From Cristatella mucedo (Eukaryota > Bryozoa > Phylactolaemata > Cristatellidae), in the NCBI GenBank assembly GCA_009760855.2, contig WPIO01000016.1, forward strand, positions 3,875,001-3,939,000: a stretch of DNA of 64,000 bases. Reading direction: 5' to 3'. The position numbers and the translations under genes are program-made. The notes beneath the pieces were generated by a model. It searched no databases, was not told the origin of the DNA, and saw nothing but the letters and a program-made list of their open reading frames with translations. Shown in pieces: positions 1 through 63,760 of the stretch. Numbering within the stretch: position 1 is the stretch's first letter; each line of letters starts with the position of its first letter.

Positions 1-927
1 CGAAATTCTCCTGCCAGTCTGGATCCTCCAACCACCGGCTTCCAGCTGCACCAGGCCTGCCGCAGGGGGCTGGGGGGGGGGAAGCGCTGCTACTGCTGCT
101 GGATGTTGCTCAGGGGATAACAGGCAGCTGCGAAAGCATCTGCTGTCGGCTCGAGAGACTGGCCGCCTGGAAGACCTGGCACGGCAGACTCTTGTAGCAA
201 TAGCTGCATCAATTACATTGCTACATTACATAGCAGCAATAGCGCCTCTGCCGGTGACTCTGCAAGTGCTCCACCCATTCGGGATTAGCATCTAGCTCTT
301 CGAGCGATGGCGTGGCGTTAGGGAGTGGGCCGCTGTAACTAGCAACTCATCTGCCTCGGCCGCCTCGGCATTTTGCCTAGTAACGAATCGTCTTGTGTGC
401 ATGCTGTCTGCTACGAACAGGCTTGGCATGCCGTGCCAGAGAGAGAAGGTTAATTAGGTGTTTATTGAGCACTCGGCCACCAGTCTATACGGGTGTCAAG
501 CATCGGCCGGAAGCTCTGCAGCACAGTGGCCTTTTCTTGCAGAGTGGGGGGGGGGGGGTCGGCGCGGCTAGAGTAACCTTATGAAGCTGGCTGGCTGAAC
601 TTGTTGTGGCTTTGCCAGCTCGTTCCAAAGGAGGCTGGACAGACGGATCCACCCTGGTACTCCGCCCGGAAGTGCTGCCGTCGGGCGGCTCGACAGCGGC
701 GGGAGGGGGGCCGGGGGCGCCCCACAGCTGAGTTGGCTACGCCCCCTTGGAGCGGCATTTGCTCACATTTCCCGACTAAAATGCATGACACTTGCGTGGT
801 AGCATTGTGCCGCTAGCTGCCGATTAGCTTGTTACCGGCCGCATGCTGCTGCTGCCTCGCCTAGTATGACCGCTGTCGGCCAGCTGCTGCCTTGATGTTG
901 ACCGCACGCTGCCGCTCTCACGTGCAG
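1..927. other. non-coding, intronic to unknown gene
   Basis: No exon could be supported here. Reading frames are short and interrupted, and the sequence is GC-rich with G runs. Because the first exon of the plus-strand gene at 928 begins with a splice acceptor, this stretch is probably intron of that gene, perhaps with an exon I cannot recognise. Confidence 0.4.
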
Positions 928-1162
928 GTACGCGAGAAAGTCAGCTTCAGCGATCTCACCGACACGAATGTGTATCCGTCCGAGGGGTCGCTCATGTCGG
1001 AGATGACGCGTGAGGCTGGCTCGCTGTACTACGACGACGCGGCGTCTTGGAGGGCTGCGCCGTCGGCCGGCTCGGCCGACGACGACTCGGCCGACGACGG
1101 CGAGCTGCAAGCCATGACCAGCACGGCCCTCTCGTCGCGAGTAGCCGCCGCGGCCCGCTCAG
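928..1162 (+). CDS. unknown gene, penultimate coding exon
   Basis: This is a 78-codon open exon, phase 0 at its start and phase 1 at its end. It is preceded by the acceptor CACGTGCAG and followed by a donor beginning GTTCGA; an in-frame stop at 862-864 bounds it upstream. The translation begins VREKVSFSDLTDTNVYPSEG and then turns Ser/Ala/Asp-rich, with two acidic ADD(D) runs near residues 54-65. The first nucleotide left over at its 3' end (G) joins AC of the exon at 1889 to give Asp, so the two exons are phase-compatible. I do not recognise the family. The composition suggests a disordered cytoplasmic tail, which is inference. Confidence 0.55.
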
Positions 1163-1888
1163 GTTCGAGCTCAGCTGTGCTGCTTGCGTGGGAGCGAGCA
1201 ACGCGACTCGCAATGGCGGAGGGTCCGCCATCGCTGCGATGGCGACGCATCCACTGCTTGAAGGGCAAGTCGACCCTCTCTACCCAGCGGGCCTAGGTGC
1301 AAGAAGTGGGGGCTCTTCGTCGCCCACCGCGCTCTGTTTCCGGCAGGTGCGCTCGCTCGCCCTTGACCTCCTCGCTCGATACGTATCGCTTTGCCAGTGT
1401 TCAGCATCGCTTTGCCAGCGTCCAGCGGCCCGGTTCGCCTGCAGAGCGTTTGCGCAGCCCATCCCGGAACGGTGATGGCACTCAGTAGCGCTCAGTAGCT
1501 GCTAGCGCAGGGCGTCTAGCGAGGCCTTCGCCAGCCTGTGCGCAGCGGCGCTTCTTGACCCCAAATTCGTTATACGTGAAGCGGTCGGATGTTTGCTGTC
1601 GCTGTTTGAAGAGCCGCATTAGGAACAGCAGCAGCAGCAGCAGCCGTTGTTGGCCAATGCTCCCGCGGCGATGGCGCTCTCTACCGGACGGTGGAGAGCG
1701 CCATCTTTTAGAAAATCTTCCTTTTAGAAAATTAGGTGGTGCCGCCTCTAAAACGACCGTTTCGAAGCTGGCTGCCTGGCGTTGGCGCGCAAGACGCTTC
1801 GTTGCTCCGCGTCTCGGCGCGGCCTTTGTCACTGCTGCGCCGCGCTGCTGCCGGCCTGCACACGTGACGTATGCGCGTGCGCTTGCAG

Positions 1889-2136
1889 ACACGCTGGGCA
1901 GCTATCGGGCGAGCGTGGCTGGCACCTACTCGTTCGGTCAGCACCTGCTAAACGATGAGCATCAGCAGAATGGCGAGTGGCGGCAGCGGCGGCAGTCGGA
2001 CGGCGCCGCCGCTGCCGAGAATGGCGCCCACTATTATCCCGGCGACGTCGTCGTGCAGGGCGGCAGCTTCAGCGCCGGTGCACAGGAGTGCTCTGCCGCG
2101 TTCTCGGCGAGCGAAGCCAATGACCTGCTGTTCTAG
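1889..2136 (+). CDS. unknown gene, terminal coding exon
   Basis: This exon follows the acceptor GCGCTTGCAG and runs 82 codons to a TAG at 2134-2136. The protein starts TLGSYRASVAGTYSFGQHLL, has a Gln/Arg stretch and a poly-Ala/Gly-rich middle, and ends in ...EANDLLF. No domain is recognised. Phase matches the exon at 928-1162. The gene is convergent with the minus-strand PKN gene. No clear AATAAA was seen just downstream. Confidence 0.55.
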
Positions 2137-4424
2137 ACGTACGAGCTAGACTGATCTAGACTTCGCTGCCATTCGACCGGCAGACTGGCTGGCATGCACA
2201 CAGGCACGGCGAGCTCGGCCGACGGCCTTCGAGCTTCGAGCAGCTGCGGCAGCTCCAGCTCTACTGCCGTGGCGGCGGCGGTAGCACCAGTACGAAGCAG
2301 CTGCTGCTGCTGCTGCTGCTGCTGCGTACTGAAATACGTATGATTGTACTGATCGTACTGACTCTGTCTCGAGCACTCTCGCTCATCGTTGATTGAATTT
2401 AGTTTAATTTGCGGCGAGCAACGCCCAGCAGCTCAGTTCGTGCGCTTTGGAGCTGCTGTTCGGTGAGGTTGGCTCCGTAACACTTTGACATTGACCGCTG
2501 CCCTCCTGCCTGCCGCCGTCGCTGCAATCGGTTGTGCAAGTGCGCGAGCGCCGCCCGACCACCGTTACTGCCGCCAGCTCCGGCTCTGGCCACCTCCTTG
2601 GCGGCTGCTTCCACGGTGCTGCCTCATTGTTGGCTGCTTTGTCGCCACCTCGTCGTCGGTGTCTGTCGTTGTCGTTTGTGCTCACAGTTCGCCGACAATC
2701 TGCATCTCGAGCGCTCGGCGCCTGAGCGGCAGCAATTACCGGAAGGGGCGCCTGGGCGCGCGATCTCGCTCCATCACTTCTCACTCCATCCTTTCTCCGC
2801 TGTGCTGCTGCTGCCGCCTCGGTCGCTCCTAGGAGGAGGAGGAGGTGGGAAAGCAACGGGTGCGGCAGCAACGAATGGTGTGCAGCCTAATCCAGCTGCC
2901 TGCCTACCAGTGGCTGGTGGAGCGTGCTCTCTATCGCAGCTCCGTCTCTCTATCTATCTCCTTTATCCACCTAGGTATCTGTCTATCTATCTACAGGTAC
3001 CTGTCTATTGCAGCTCTCTGGTCTAGCTGGCAGTGGTAGCTGAAGCTACCTAGTGATTTTTTTTTGAGGGGGCTCATTAAACGATAATGTCGAAGACCGA
3101 ATTGTCGGTCCTTCAGGCAGTGCCTCAGTGTAGTCCATCCACGCTGCCTCTCTGTGCTGCTGGCTGGCGAGCCGAGCATGCGCGAACATGCATCAAACCG
3201 CCGACGAACGACACGGCTGTCCTGTGACGATTTTATGACGATGACAGTTTGACGATGATTATGATGACGATTTTAAGGGCAAGCGAAGTTGCCGCTAGAG
3301 ATTAGTGGGCAGCCACTCTTGTTGTAGCTTCCGGCTGCTGGCCGAATTGCAGATTCAGCACAGCTGCTCCATTACCGTGCCTGCTAGCGATGAGTGGCGC
3401 CTCGAAGCGCCACCGCGAAGCCCGCCTCAGGTTCAGAGGTCAGTGACCAGCAGCGACAACGGCTCCTCCTGGGGGGCCACCCATCGTACGGGCCACGTGG
3501 CCTCGTGCTGGCGTTCCCGGGGCTTGCATCGGCTCGTCACGTGGGATCGTGCCCAGGTTACCCTGGGGTGTAGCTTGTTTATTAGCGACCCGCCCAAAGT
3601 TTGCTGCCTGACCGGAAGCTGCGCCTCGTCTTGCTTGGCTCGGTGGGTGGCCGCACTACACGGGGTGGGGGCGGTGGGTGCCATCCGGACGCCATCGGTC
3701 GAGCCGATTTGTCTTGCTGGCGGTCTCGATGCCCTGGAGACAGACAGCCGCAGCTGCTCCACAGCACTGCTGCTGCTGCTGCTTCACTGTTCCACTGCTG
3801 CTGCTTTGCTGAGGTGTCAGCTGAGGCTTGAGGAGCATTTGCATATCGACTGACCACCAGCATTCGGCCGTTCCGATGACTGCAGTTCTTTCTCACGATT
3901 TGCATAGGCCATATTCTAATTGAAAAAAAAATCGAACTTGCTCTCGAAGAGCAAGTTGAGAAATATCAGTAACTCATGCCCATCGGCTGGCTAGCCGGCT
4001 TGCTCCCCCACCACCGGAATGCGACAAACAGGCCGAGCCACCCACCGAGGCCGAAGCACTCCCTTAGCCCAGCAGTAGCCCCTCCCCCAGGCCTGCTACC
4101 AGCAGCCAGCCAGCTATTCTATGCTCTCGTGAAGCAGCAGAGAGCCTTAGTGCACTGGTCCAGAGAAGGGATCGCTGTCACCTCTTTTATTGGCGGGGCT
4201 AGAAGGGCTACTCGAGCGGCTTCTTCATGGGATGCTTTCAGAAAAGGCGATCAGATTTCTCGGGCGTGATATCTACTTTTAGAGGGCATAGACAGAACTA
4301 TTCATTTTAGAAAAGTCTAAGGTGACCTGCACGACTGCAACCTGAAACCTGGACTGTTCGACAGTCCAGGTTTCAGGCTCTAAACATTTCGGTGCCAAAC
4401 TCGCTACGTCGCCAACGTCTCGGC
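2137..4424. other. intergenic, no gene seen
   Basis: This contains the probable 3' UTR of the unknown gene and then non-coding DNA with short GCT/CAG runs (near 2300 and 3765). A perfect hairpin lies at 4341-4377. Several ORFs occur here, but none has family resemblance or flanking splice logic. Confidence 0.4.
4341..4377. repeat. perfect 17-bp hairpin
   Basis: The arms 4341-4357 and 4361-4377 are exact inverted copies with a 3-nt TCG loop. It is not part of a recognised element. Confidence 0.85.
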
Positions 4425-4700
4425 TTCTGCATCTCTAGGCCGATCGCATCCAGCTCTACCTAACATTCACCAACCCCCCCCCCCCCCCGCGATGCAGTGA
4501 TTCTCATTCGACCACTTATCATTTCCTTGCAGCCTGCATTGACGACATTTGCGTTTGGATTGCCACTAACTTCCTGAAGTTTAACGATGATAAGACCAAC
4601 CTAATAGTTATGGGAAAAGCTAGTGCTATCCGGAAGTTGGAAGAGTTGACCCTCAACGTATGTTCAGTTAGCCTCACTGTCGTTATGCACCTTCATAAAA
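4425..4700 (+). mobile_element. LINE F1 fragment (RT C-terminal part)
   Basis: This is a decayed plus-strand piece of the F1 LINE. The stretch LAACIDDICVWIATNF matches the same segment of the adjacent minus-strand copy, followed by a DKTNLIV-like stretch. A poly-C run (4474-4488) interrupts it. It directly abuts the tail of the copy at 4703, so that copy probably landed in this older one. Confidence 0.6.
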
Positions 4701-4702
4701 TT

Positions 4703-6665
4703 GTCATTTGATAATAATAATAATAATGCACTTGATAAAGCGCCCTCAGAGAACTCAGTCTCTCTCTTGGCGCTTTACATTTGGTGCAAAGGGAAATGCA
4801 ATTGAATGGTGAGTAATATCATGCTTGATAAACAACACGAATAACATGGTTAGGGGTGACATGCACACGGTCAGCATGCAAATGTGGTTAGTGGCAGCAT
4901 GCACAGTGTCAGCACGCATAAGCACATCAAGGACGAATCACAGGGACCCACTAAATGCTGTCCTGAATAGTGTGTTTTCAAGTTCTTTTTAAATGTGGTC
5001 AAGTCAGGGAATGTTGTGACGCAAGTCAGAACGAGAGTTCCAGGCTTTGGGAGCATACGAACTAATTGCACGACCTGCAAAGGATTTGAGGTTTGTACGA
5101 GGTATTGGTGAACTGTTGGATTCCGAAAAGCAGGTGGTACGATGCTTGGCCTGATGGTGGGGTAGATCTGAGAGATAGGCAGGAGCCAAAGAATGAAGTG
5201 ACCTAAAAGTGAGCGACAAAACCTTGAAGTCAATCCGTTGCTTGACTGGTAGCCAGTGCAGGTCGGCGAGAAGTAGTGTGATGTGGCAACTGCGATGCTC
5301 ACGACAAACAAGCTTAGCTGCAGAGTTTTGCACCAGCTGTAATTGACTGATTGGACATGCCCGTAGACCAGCAAGCAGTGAGTTACAGAAGTCAAGACGG
5401 GATGTCACAAATGCAAGGATCAATTTAGATGTGGTATCCCTGTCTAAACAAGCCCAAATTTGAGCAATGTTATGTAGCTGAAAGTAGGCAGACTTGACTG
5501 TGGAGCTGATGTGGTCGTCTAATGAAAGGTCACCTTGGAACATGACACCTAGATTTCGTGCAGATTCAACAGGGAATATGCTGGCAGAGCCGATTGTGAG
5601 CGTTAGCGTTTCCAATTTCTGAATCACACTTGGTTTGTCCGGAACTAGTAAGTTAGTTTTATCATTTAGTCTACGAAAATTTGCTGCAGTCCTTGTGCTG
5701 ATGTCATCAATACATGCAGCAAGGGAGTTGAGAGAATTCGACATGCTCGAAGGCTGGAAGGGATAAAAGCAAAGGTACAACTGAGTACCATTCGCATAGA
5801 AGTGGAAGCCTAGATTGTGCTTGGCGATCACGTCGGCAAGAGGAAGTATAAACCGTGAAAAGCAATGGACCAAGCACGGAGCCCTAAGGTACCCCATATT
5901 TCAAAGGCTCCTCGGACGATCTTTGTCCATTCACGTCAATACTCTGGAGTCTCCCACTGAGATAGGACCGGAAACATTGCAGAGCAGTGCCAGTGATGCC
6001 CAGGCGAGATGAGAGGCGCTCTAGAAGAACTTTGTGATCGATAGTATCAAAAGCTGCCGAAAGATCGAGCAAAACAAGAAGAGACACTCTACCCATGTCT
6101 GCATTCCTAAGGAGGTCGTTATATACCCTAAGCAATGCTAACTCTGTGGAATTATTAGCTCTAAAGAAAGACTGGAACTTACTATCAAGGTTGGAAGTTT
6201 CGATATATGAGTTCAGCTGGTCCGCCACGACCGTTCCAGTGTCTTTGATAGGAATGGTAGAAGGGAGACTGGGCGGTACTTGCTCAAGTTCTCTTGGTCT
6301 AGTGTCGCTTTCTTGAGAAGCGGCCTGACTACAGCTGTTTTGAAAGGTGCTGGGACATGATCTGAGGCTAATGACATATTAATGATGTTAGTTATGAATG
6401 GCAGCAGCAGATCAGTGCAACGTAGGAGCAGGACAGTGGGAATAGGGTCCAGAGGACTTGTTGTCTTCTTTGATTGAGATATGAACTTCAGGACTAGATC
6501 ACTAGTGACCTGCTTCAATCTAGACATTGAGGTGCATCCAGGAATCGGGGAACAACATTCTAGGGGGATGTTGTCATCGCAGGGATGGACTCCCCTGATC
6601 TTGTCTATCTTTTGCACAAAGAATTTGATGAGCACATTCCCTCCTCTTCAAAGTTGGCCAACATT
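4703..6665 (-). mobile_element. LINE F1 (CR1/L2-like), 5'-truncated
   Basis: The 3' end lies at the low coordinate: an (ATT)n tail at about 4708-4728, then the stem-loop AGCGCC...GGCGCT. Upstream, the reverse transcriptase reads in three frames: 6635-6213 (TSPLDPIPTVLL, YRPVSLLPFLSKTLER), 6228-5884 (LLVLLDLSAAFDTIDHKVLL) and 5897-5004 (LQLVQNSAAKLVCREHRSCH, ending in the LKTH box). At least two frameshifts and a catalytic box reading YANG instead of YADD show it is dead. The endonuclease region is missing. The CR1/L2 assignment rests on RT motifs and tail type. Confidence 0.9.
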
Positions 6666-7394
6666 AATTTAGGCAACATGGCCAAAATCATGGCCCACTT
6701 GGACAAAAGTACGACAGCCAACATAGTTCAAGCATTTGTGACATTGCGTTAGATACCTGCAGTTTCCTTTAATTAAAATTCCTGGCCTGTGTCCTTAATC
6801 ATCTGCAGCTAGTATATAACTCAGCATTTCCTCTGGTCTGTCGCCAACGGCATAGCTGTCACATCACACCATTTGTGTCTTAACTTCACTGGAGATCCTC
6901 AGTCTTGCTTTGCTGTCGAACGAGCCTACCTGTCATCCTTGATGTTCCAGTCACGTGCTCTCGAACCACCTGCTACTTAGCACGTAGTCAAGTCATCTTA
7001 GCAAGTGACCATCTTGCAATCATCTTGCCGTGCTAATTTGAAATAACTTGGGTCATCGAGCTCGTATGCAACGACAGTCTGGGACTCACTTCCGGCCACG
7101 GTCTCTACCTGCGATGACCACGAATAACTAAAGTCTCAGCTAAACTTGCGTAGCCTCCATCTCGTTCAGCTTCCTCTTCGATGCAGAGAACCATTCTATC
7201 CTTTTGTTCCGGTTTTACACGTTGCTCTCGATTCGGTGAAGCATTCGGTGAAGCAATGCATTCGGTGAAGCAAACATGGAATGTTTGCTGGCAGCATGCT
7301 TTGCTGGCACAACTAAGCAGGTCACTAGCTTGCATGCATGAACGATTGAGCACGTAATTAATCCTTGGTTATTGATTCTCGTGCAGTGTGCTGC
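6666..7394. other. intergenic, no gene seen
   Basis: This stretch is non-coding. It includes three copies of ATTCGGTGAAGCA at about 7230-7275. Nothing else is recognised. Confidence 0.4.
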
Positions 7395-7440
7395 AGCAAA
7401 GTGCCTAGATAGAGATTTCGTTCTCTTAGGGCCCTATGCG
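7395..7440 (+). mobile_element. F1-type 3' tail remnant
   Basis: This short piece has the order of the F1 stem-loop (GTGCCTAGATAGAGATT...TCTTAGGGC) in plus orientation. It could be the end of a SINE that shares the tail. Confidence 0.5.
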
Positions 7441-7494
7441 AGCGACCTATCAAAACTACTTGCCGCCCGGTAAAGCATCAATCGACCTGGTTTT

Positions 7495-7618
7495 AATAAT
7501 AATAATAATAATAATGCACTTGATAAAGCGCCCTCAGAGAACCCAATCTCTCTCTAGGCGCTTTATATTTGCTGCAAAGGGAAATGCATTTGAAAGGTGA
7601 GTAATATCGTGTTTTCTG
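7495..7618 (-). mobile_element. LINE F1 3' end, minus copy
   Basis: This is an (ATT)n tail with the conserved stem-loop and about 60 bp of 3' UTR, in minus orientation. It ends abruptly against an F1 copy in the opposite orientation. Confidence 0.85.
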
Positions 7619-8013
7619 AACAAATCGTTTAGCTAAGCCTCGTACGAACCTCAAATCCTTTGTAGACCGTGCCTTTAGTTCGTATGCTCCCAAAGCCCGG
7701 AACTCACTTCCGACTGGCGTTACGACATCCCCTAACTTGGCCACACTTAAAAAGAAGCTAAAACGCATATATTTATCACAGCATTTAGTGGGTCCACGTG
7801 ATTCGTCCTTTGTGTGCCTATGCGTATTTACACTGTGCACACTGCCACCTAACCATATTTGCATGTTGACCCCGTGTATGTTACCTCTAACAAGCTTGTT
7901 GACATGCATGCTACCACTAACCGTTCGGTTATGCTTCCTTTACAGCATATGTAAACTGCGTAGAAAGAGATAGAGTTCTCTGAAGACACTATAGAAATGT
8001 ATCATTCTTATTA
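7619..8013 (+). mobile_element. LINE F1 3' end, plus copy
   Basis: It encodes the very end of the F1 ORF (PRTNLKS-, AWNSLP- and LKTH-type boxes, degraded), then 3' UTR and a decayed tail at 7955-8010. It is joined head to head with the minus copy at 7495-7618. Confidence 0.8.
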
Positions 8014-9039
8014 GTACCAATTACTTGTAAAATTATTTCTTGTTTGACAGCTCTACATACGTTCGGCCTTAGGTGCAGCTTGAGGCTGTGCACCAATGTG
8101 GCCACTACGCTAGTTCTTGAGCGGCTGATTAGCCCCCTCCCCCACCCCAGTCTCTCGGGGCGGCGTTGCACGACGTCGGGCAAGGTCACGAATTTCTTTT
8201 CGGACAGTTCCAAAGAGGCTTCTAAAGGGGCTGAGCCCGGTTTTGAGCCCGATAATTCAACCGGATATCCGACATTTTTTAACCGTGGGCCCGAAGTCAG
8301 GGCTTGCTCTTGGATGTTTATTTTTGAGCTGCCACCTGCAACTTTATCGAGGAGCCGAGGAGGCACACAAGAGGGGAAATAGGAAGGAGGATATAAATAT
8401 GATAAATACCACTCTTATCATACTCAGAGAAAAAAATCACCGCGAATGCTTTGAGCACTGCCAATAAAACACGCACAAGTTGTTTTCTCATCAGTATCCT
8501 TGTCAGTACCCTATCAGTACCCAACGGCTTGCTAAGCTTCAGAACAGGAAATGCATTGTATAACTGGCACTCTTTGGGTTATTTCCGGTCAACCCCACTC
8601 CAGGTCAGCAGCCTTCTTTCGAGCCTAAGGGTGTATCTGTAGTACCTCCCAAGCTTGGCAAGTCGGCTGCATAGGATGGAATAGGCACGGGGGGGGGGGG
8701 AGGGGCAGACGTTACGGAGGTCACGTGGGGGACATGTTACATAGGAGGTATAGTGGCATAGCACCATAGCTCGGCACTCTATTCCGGATATGCGAACCGT
8801 AGCATCGGCAGTACAACGCGAGCCAGCTGGTCCGGAGTTAAATATATGGGGTACCGGATGCTCTTCTTCGCTGGTGGACTGATGGAAATCACTTTGCTGT
8901 TGTAACAGCGAATGCTGCTCTAGAAATTAGTAGTGCACTCCAGTATCTGGGTGAGTACAGGCAACCATACTCACCCAGAGCTGATGCTTGCAGTGTCATT
9001 CCGGTAGAAGGGACCTAACCGAGAGTGAGAAGACGGCAC

Positions 9040-9041
<2 letters not shown>
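8014..9041. other. intergenic, no gene seen
   Basis: No coding exon or known repeat was recognised. It holds a G run near 8690 and a weak 11-bp inverted repeat near 8945-8980. Confidence 0.35.
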
Positions 9042-9117
<76 letters not shown>

Positions 9118-9145
9118 ACACACATTGCAGCCATTAAGAATGAGA

Positions 9146-9228
<83 letters not shown>

Positions 9229-9231
9229 GAG
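9042..9231. repeat. (CA)n then (GA)n microsatellites
   Basis: There is a CA tract at about 9042-9124 and, after a 25-bp unique spacer, a GA tract at about 9150-9231. Confidence 0.95.
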
Positions 9232-9572
9232 CCTCGTTACTAGTGCAACGGCAGCAACGACTGCATGCAGGCAGCCTTCCCAACAAATCGGCCAGCACAG
9301 CAGGCGATTGTCTGTGGCTGTGCCGCCCACCTCACTAAGTCGTAGCACGGCATAACAGATCGCCTACTGTGCCGCAGCAGAGTCAGGCTCAAGACGTTTA
9401 TCACGTGACCCGTGCCCAAAAAGCGCTGAGAGGCTGAGCAGCGGCCATGGTCACACCGTGCGTGGCAGTCGCCTGGTGAGACTAGCATTGCAGCACCACG
9501 TCCGACAAGTCAAATATCTGCAATTCTGCAACAAGCACGGCATCCAATCCGGTGCAGGTACAAATGAAACCG

Positions 9573-9578
9573 TTTATT
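9573..9578 (-). terminator. possible PKN poly(A) signal
   Basis: TTTATT on the plus strand reads AATAAA on the minus strand, about 1.37 kb downstream of the PKN stop codon. It was chosen only by position and motif, so the true 3' end is uncertain. If used, the GA tracts at 9150 lie outside the transcript and the long tract at 10456 lies inside the 3' UTR. Confidence 0.25.
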
Positions 9579-10455
9579 AATAAAGTGAGAAGTGTCGACG
9601 TTTATACTAACTGTGCACCGAATATATTACCGACGAAAGCACAAGCAGCCTCCAAAAAAGCCTCTCCAAATTGCATAGCCTTTAACAGAGCAGTGCCATG
9701 TAAATATATAAAGTATGCGATGCATAGCTCAAAAAGACCTTTCCTCCTACCCTCTCCGATGAGCACCCGGCAGGAGGCGAATTCCATAGAGCCTCTATTA
9801 TGCTTCACATCGTATGCAGTGCAGCGACTCTGGATAACACTTGGCTTTCCGACAGAGGCTGCATGACTAATCGCTTGCACCACACTTCCCGCCGGCCATA
9901 GCTTGAAAGACCACGTGCACACACGAGGCTGCTGCCCGACGGCAAAGCGCGCATCCGAGATTGGCACGATCCGCTGGACAATCCTTGCTGACGATCAGCG
10001 AGGCTGCTTCTCTAGAGGCACAGAGCAGGGGGAGACAATCCCGATCCACTCGCTCCGCCTCTCTAATCAGAGCATACATAGTGTGCAGGCAGCCCCGAGT
10101 GCCCACAGCTCGGCACTGCTACGAAGGGGAGGGGCTGGGGGGTGAGTTAACGACCTAGGCCAGTCCCTTTGAACAAGTGGACTGACAGTGACATGGTAGC
10201 TGGAGGACAGTGAGGCAGAGAGAGATTACTGACAACGAGAGCTAGCGGGTTGGCCTGCAAGCGCAGCGACTGACGCGCCAGTGCTTCCGCAACTGTGCCC
10301 AGTCAAACGATCGGGAGCGTGCTCACTGACGATGCAGCAGCCCGAGGGGAGCAAGGCCACCGGGCTCCAGGAGCCGAAACTCCTAGGTGCAACAGAAACT
10401 GGGAGATGCTGATGGGTAGAGAGAAGGGTCAAGAGAAATGTAGGGAGCAAGGGTG

Positions 10456-10812
<357 letters not shown>

Positions 10813-10945
10813 TAGACTTTGGAGGGAATGAGCGACCGTCGAAGGATTTGGAGTGTATACGCATTTGCAAGCAAGTGCGAGCAAGAGCGAGGGGAGGCTC
10901 TCTGCCCCCAGCTTCAGAGTCAATGCTGCCAAAAGTCAAGGCAAG

Positions 10946-43153
<32,208 letters not shown>

Positions 43154-43433
43154 GCTCCTATCGAAACAAGTGCACCGCCACTAACGCGGTCCGAGGCGAG
43201 CTAGTGCAAACAGAGCCTTGCGATACTCTTGCTGGTGTTTGTCAAAGCGCTCGCATCGCGATATCACTGGACGACCGATGCTGCCGCCGCCGCCCGAGCC
43301 CAGCTACCGGAAGCAACAAACGTCAAGGTCGCCCACTCGCGGTCCACGCGGCGCCGGCGAGCTCGGCTAGCAGTACTCTTGTCGTAATTGAACTCGCGCT
43401 CGCTGCCGCCCAAAACGGCAACGAACCGCAGTT
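43154..43433. promoter_or_regulatory. putative bidirectional PKN/HMCES promoter
   Basis: 280 bp between the divergent start codons, rich in CpG, with no TATA box seen on either strand. An ETS-type CCGGAAG site lies at 43307-43313 and a GCCGCC run at 43283-43293. CpG-dense sequence extends to about 42600 and 44000. Confidence 0.55.
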
Positions 43434-62981
<19,548 letters not shown>

Positions 62982-63640
62982 GTGAGTGCCGAGATGTGGC
63001 GGTGTGCTCACTCGGGCGGCATGATCGATGGCTGGCGTTGCCACCGCTGTGGGCAAGCTAGGTGACGGTGAGTCGTCGCCTGTAATTCTGCATGGCCCGA
63101 AAGACCGGTCGGATTGGCATCGGGAAAGCCGCCCTGCGTAGCACCGTGCTTCGTCTGCATGGTTCTGTGAAGCTACAGAGTAGATGCAAAGCATGACTAC
63201 ATGACCGTAGCCCGCCCCCCACTCTGAACGAGCCACGCCTCGTGCCCTCTTTCCTCCCCCCCCACCCTCACGGCTTCTTTTTTTTTCATGCCGAGCAAGC
63301 ACACCTTGCTTATCTAGTCCGGCGCCTAGTCGCATCCCTCTACCAACGAGCTTCCCAGTAGCAGGCTGAAGGCTCGGAGTATGAACTTCGCCGGAATGAA
63401 ATGACGCCTCAAGTTCCACTCGTTATCTGTCTGTCCTTGCTGGTGTAGTGACATGATGACTGCACTACTATTTTCATTATGAATGACTTAGGTCGTAGCC
63501 ATCTTCCTCAGGTTATATCTCACCACAGTCTCTCCTATTTGCACTTGTATAGCGACTGAAATGCAAGCACATGTCCTTTATGGCAAAAAACCCACATTTA
63601 ACCCTTCGTAAAGGCTGTCAACCAGGTTGTCTTAGGTATA
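62982..63640. other. HMCES intron 8 or 3' region, no exon seen
   Basis: No continuation of HMCES could be supported. Short C and T runs near 63250-63285. Confidence 0.35.
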
Positions 63641-63760
63641 GTATTAATAATAGTAATAATAAAAATGCACTTGATAAAGCGCCCTCAGAGAACTCAATCT
63701 CTTTCTAGGCGCTTTACGTTTGCTGCAAAGGGAAGCGCGATTAGCAATCGTTTGAGGAGT
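63641..63760 (-). mobile_element. LINE F1 3' end
   Basis: (ATT)n-type tail, well conserved stem-loop and about 40 bp of 3' UTR, in minus orientation. Confidence 0.9.

Noticed and set aside
2687-2832. Possible extra exon (FADNLHLERSAPERQQLPEG)
   Set aside because: It follows a fair acceptor, but the gene already stops at 2136, no donor or stop context fits and no family is recognised.
9042-9231. CRISPR-like array
   Set aside because: Direct repeats here and elsewhere are simple microsatellites without spacer structure, and the genome is eukaryotic.
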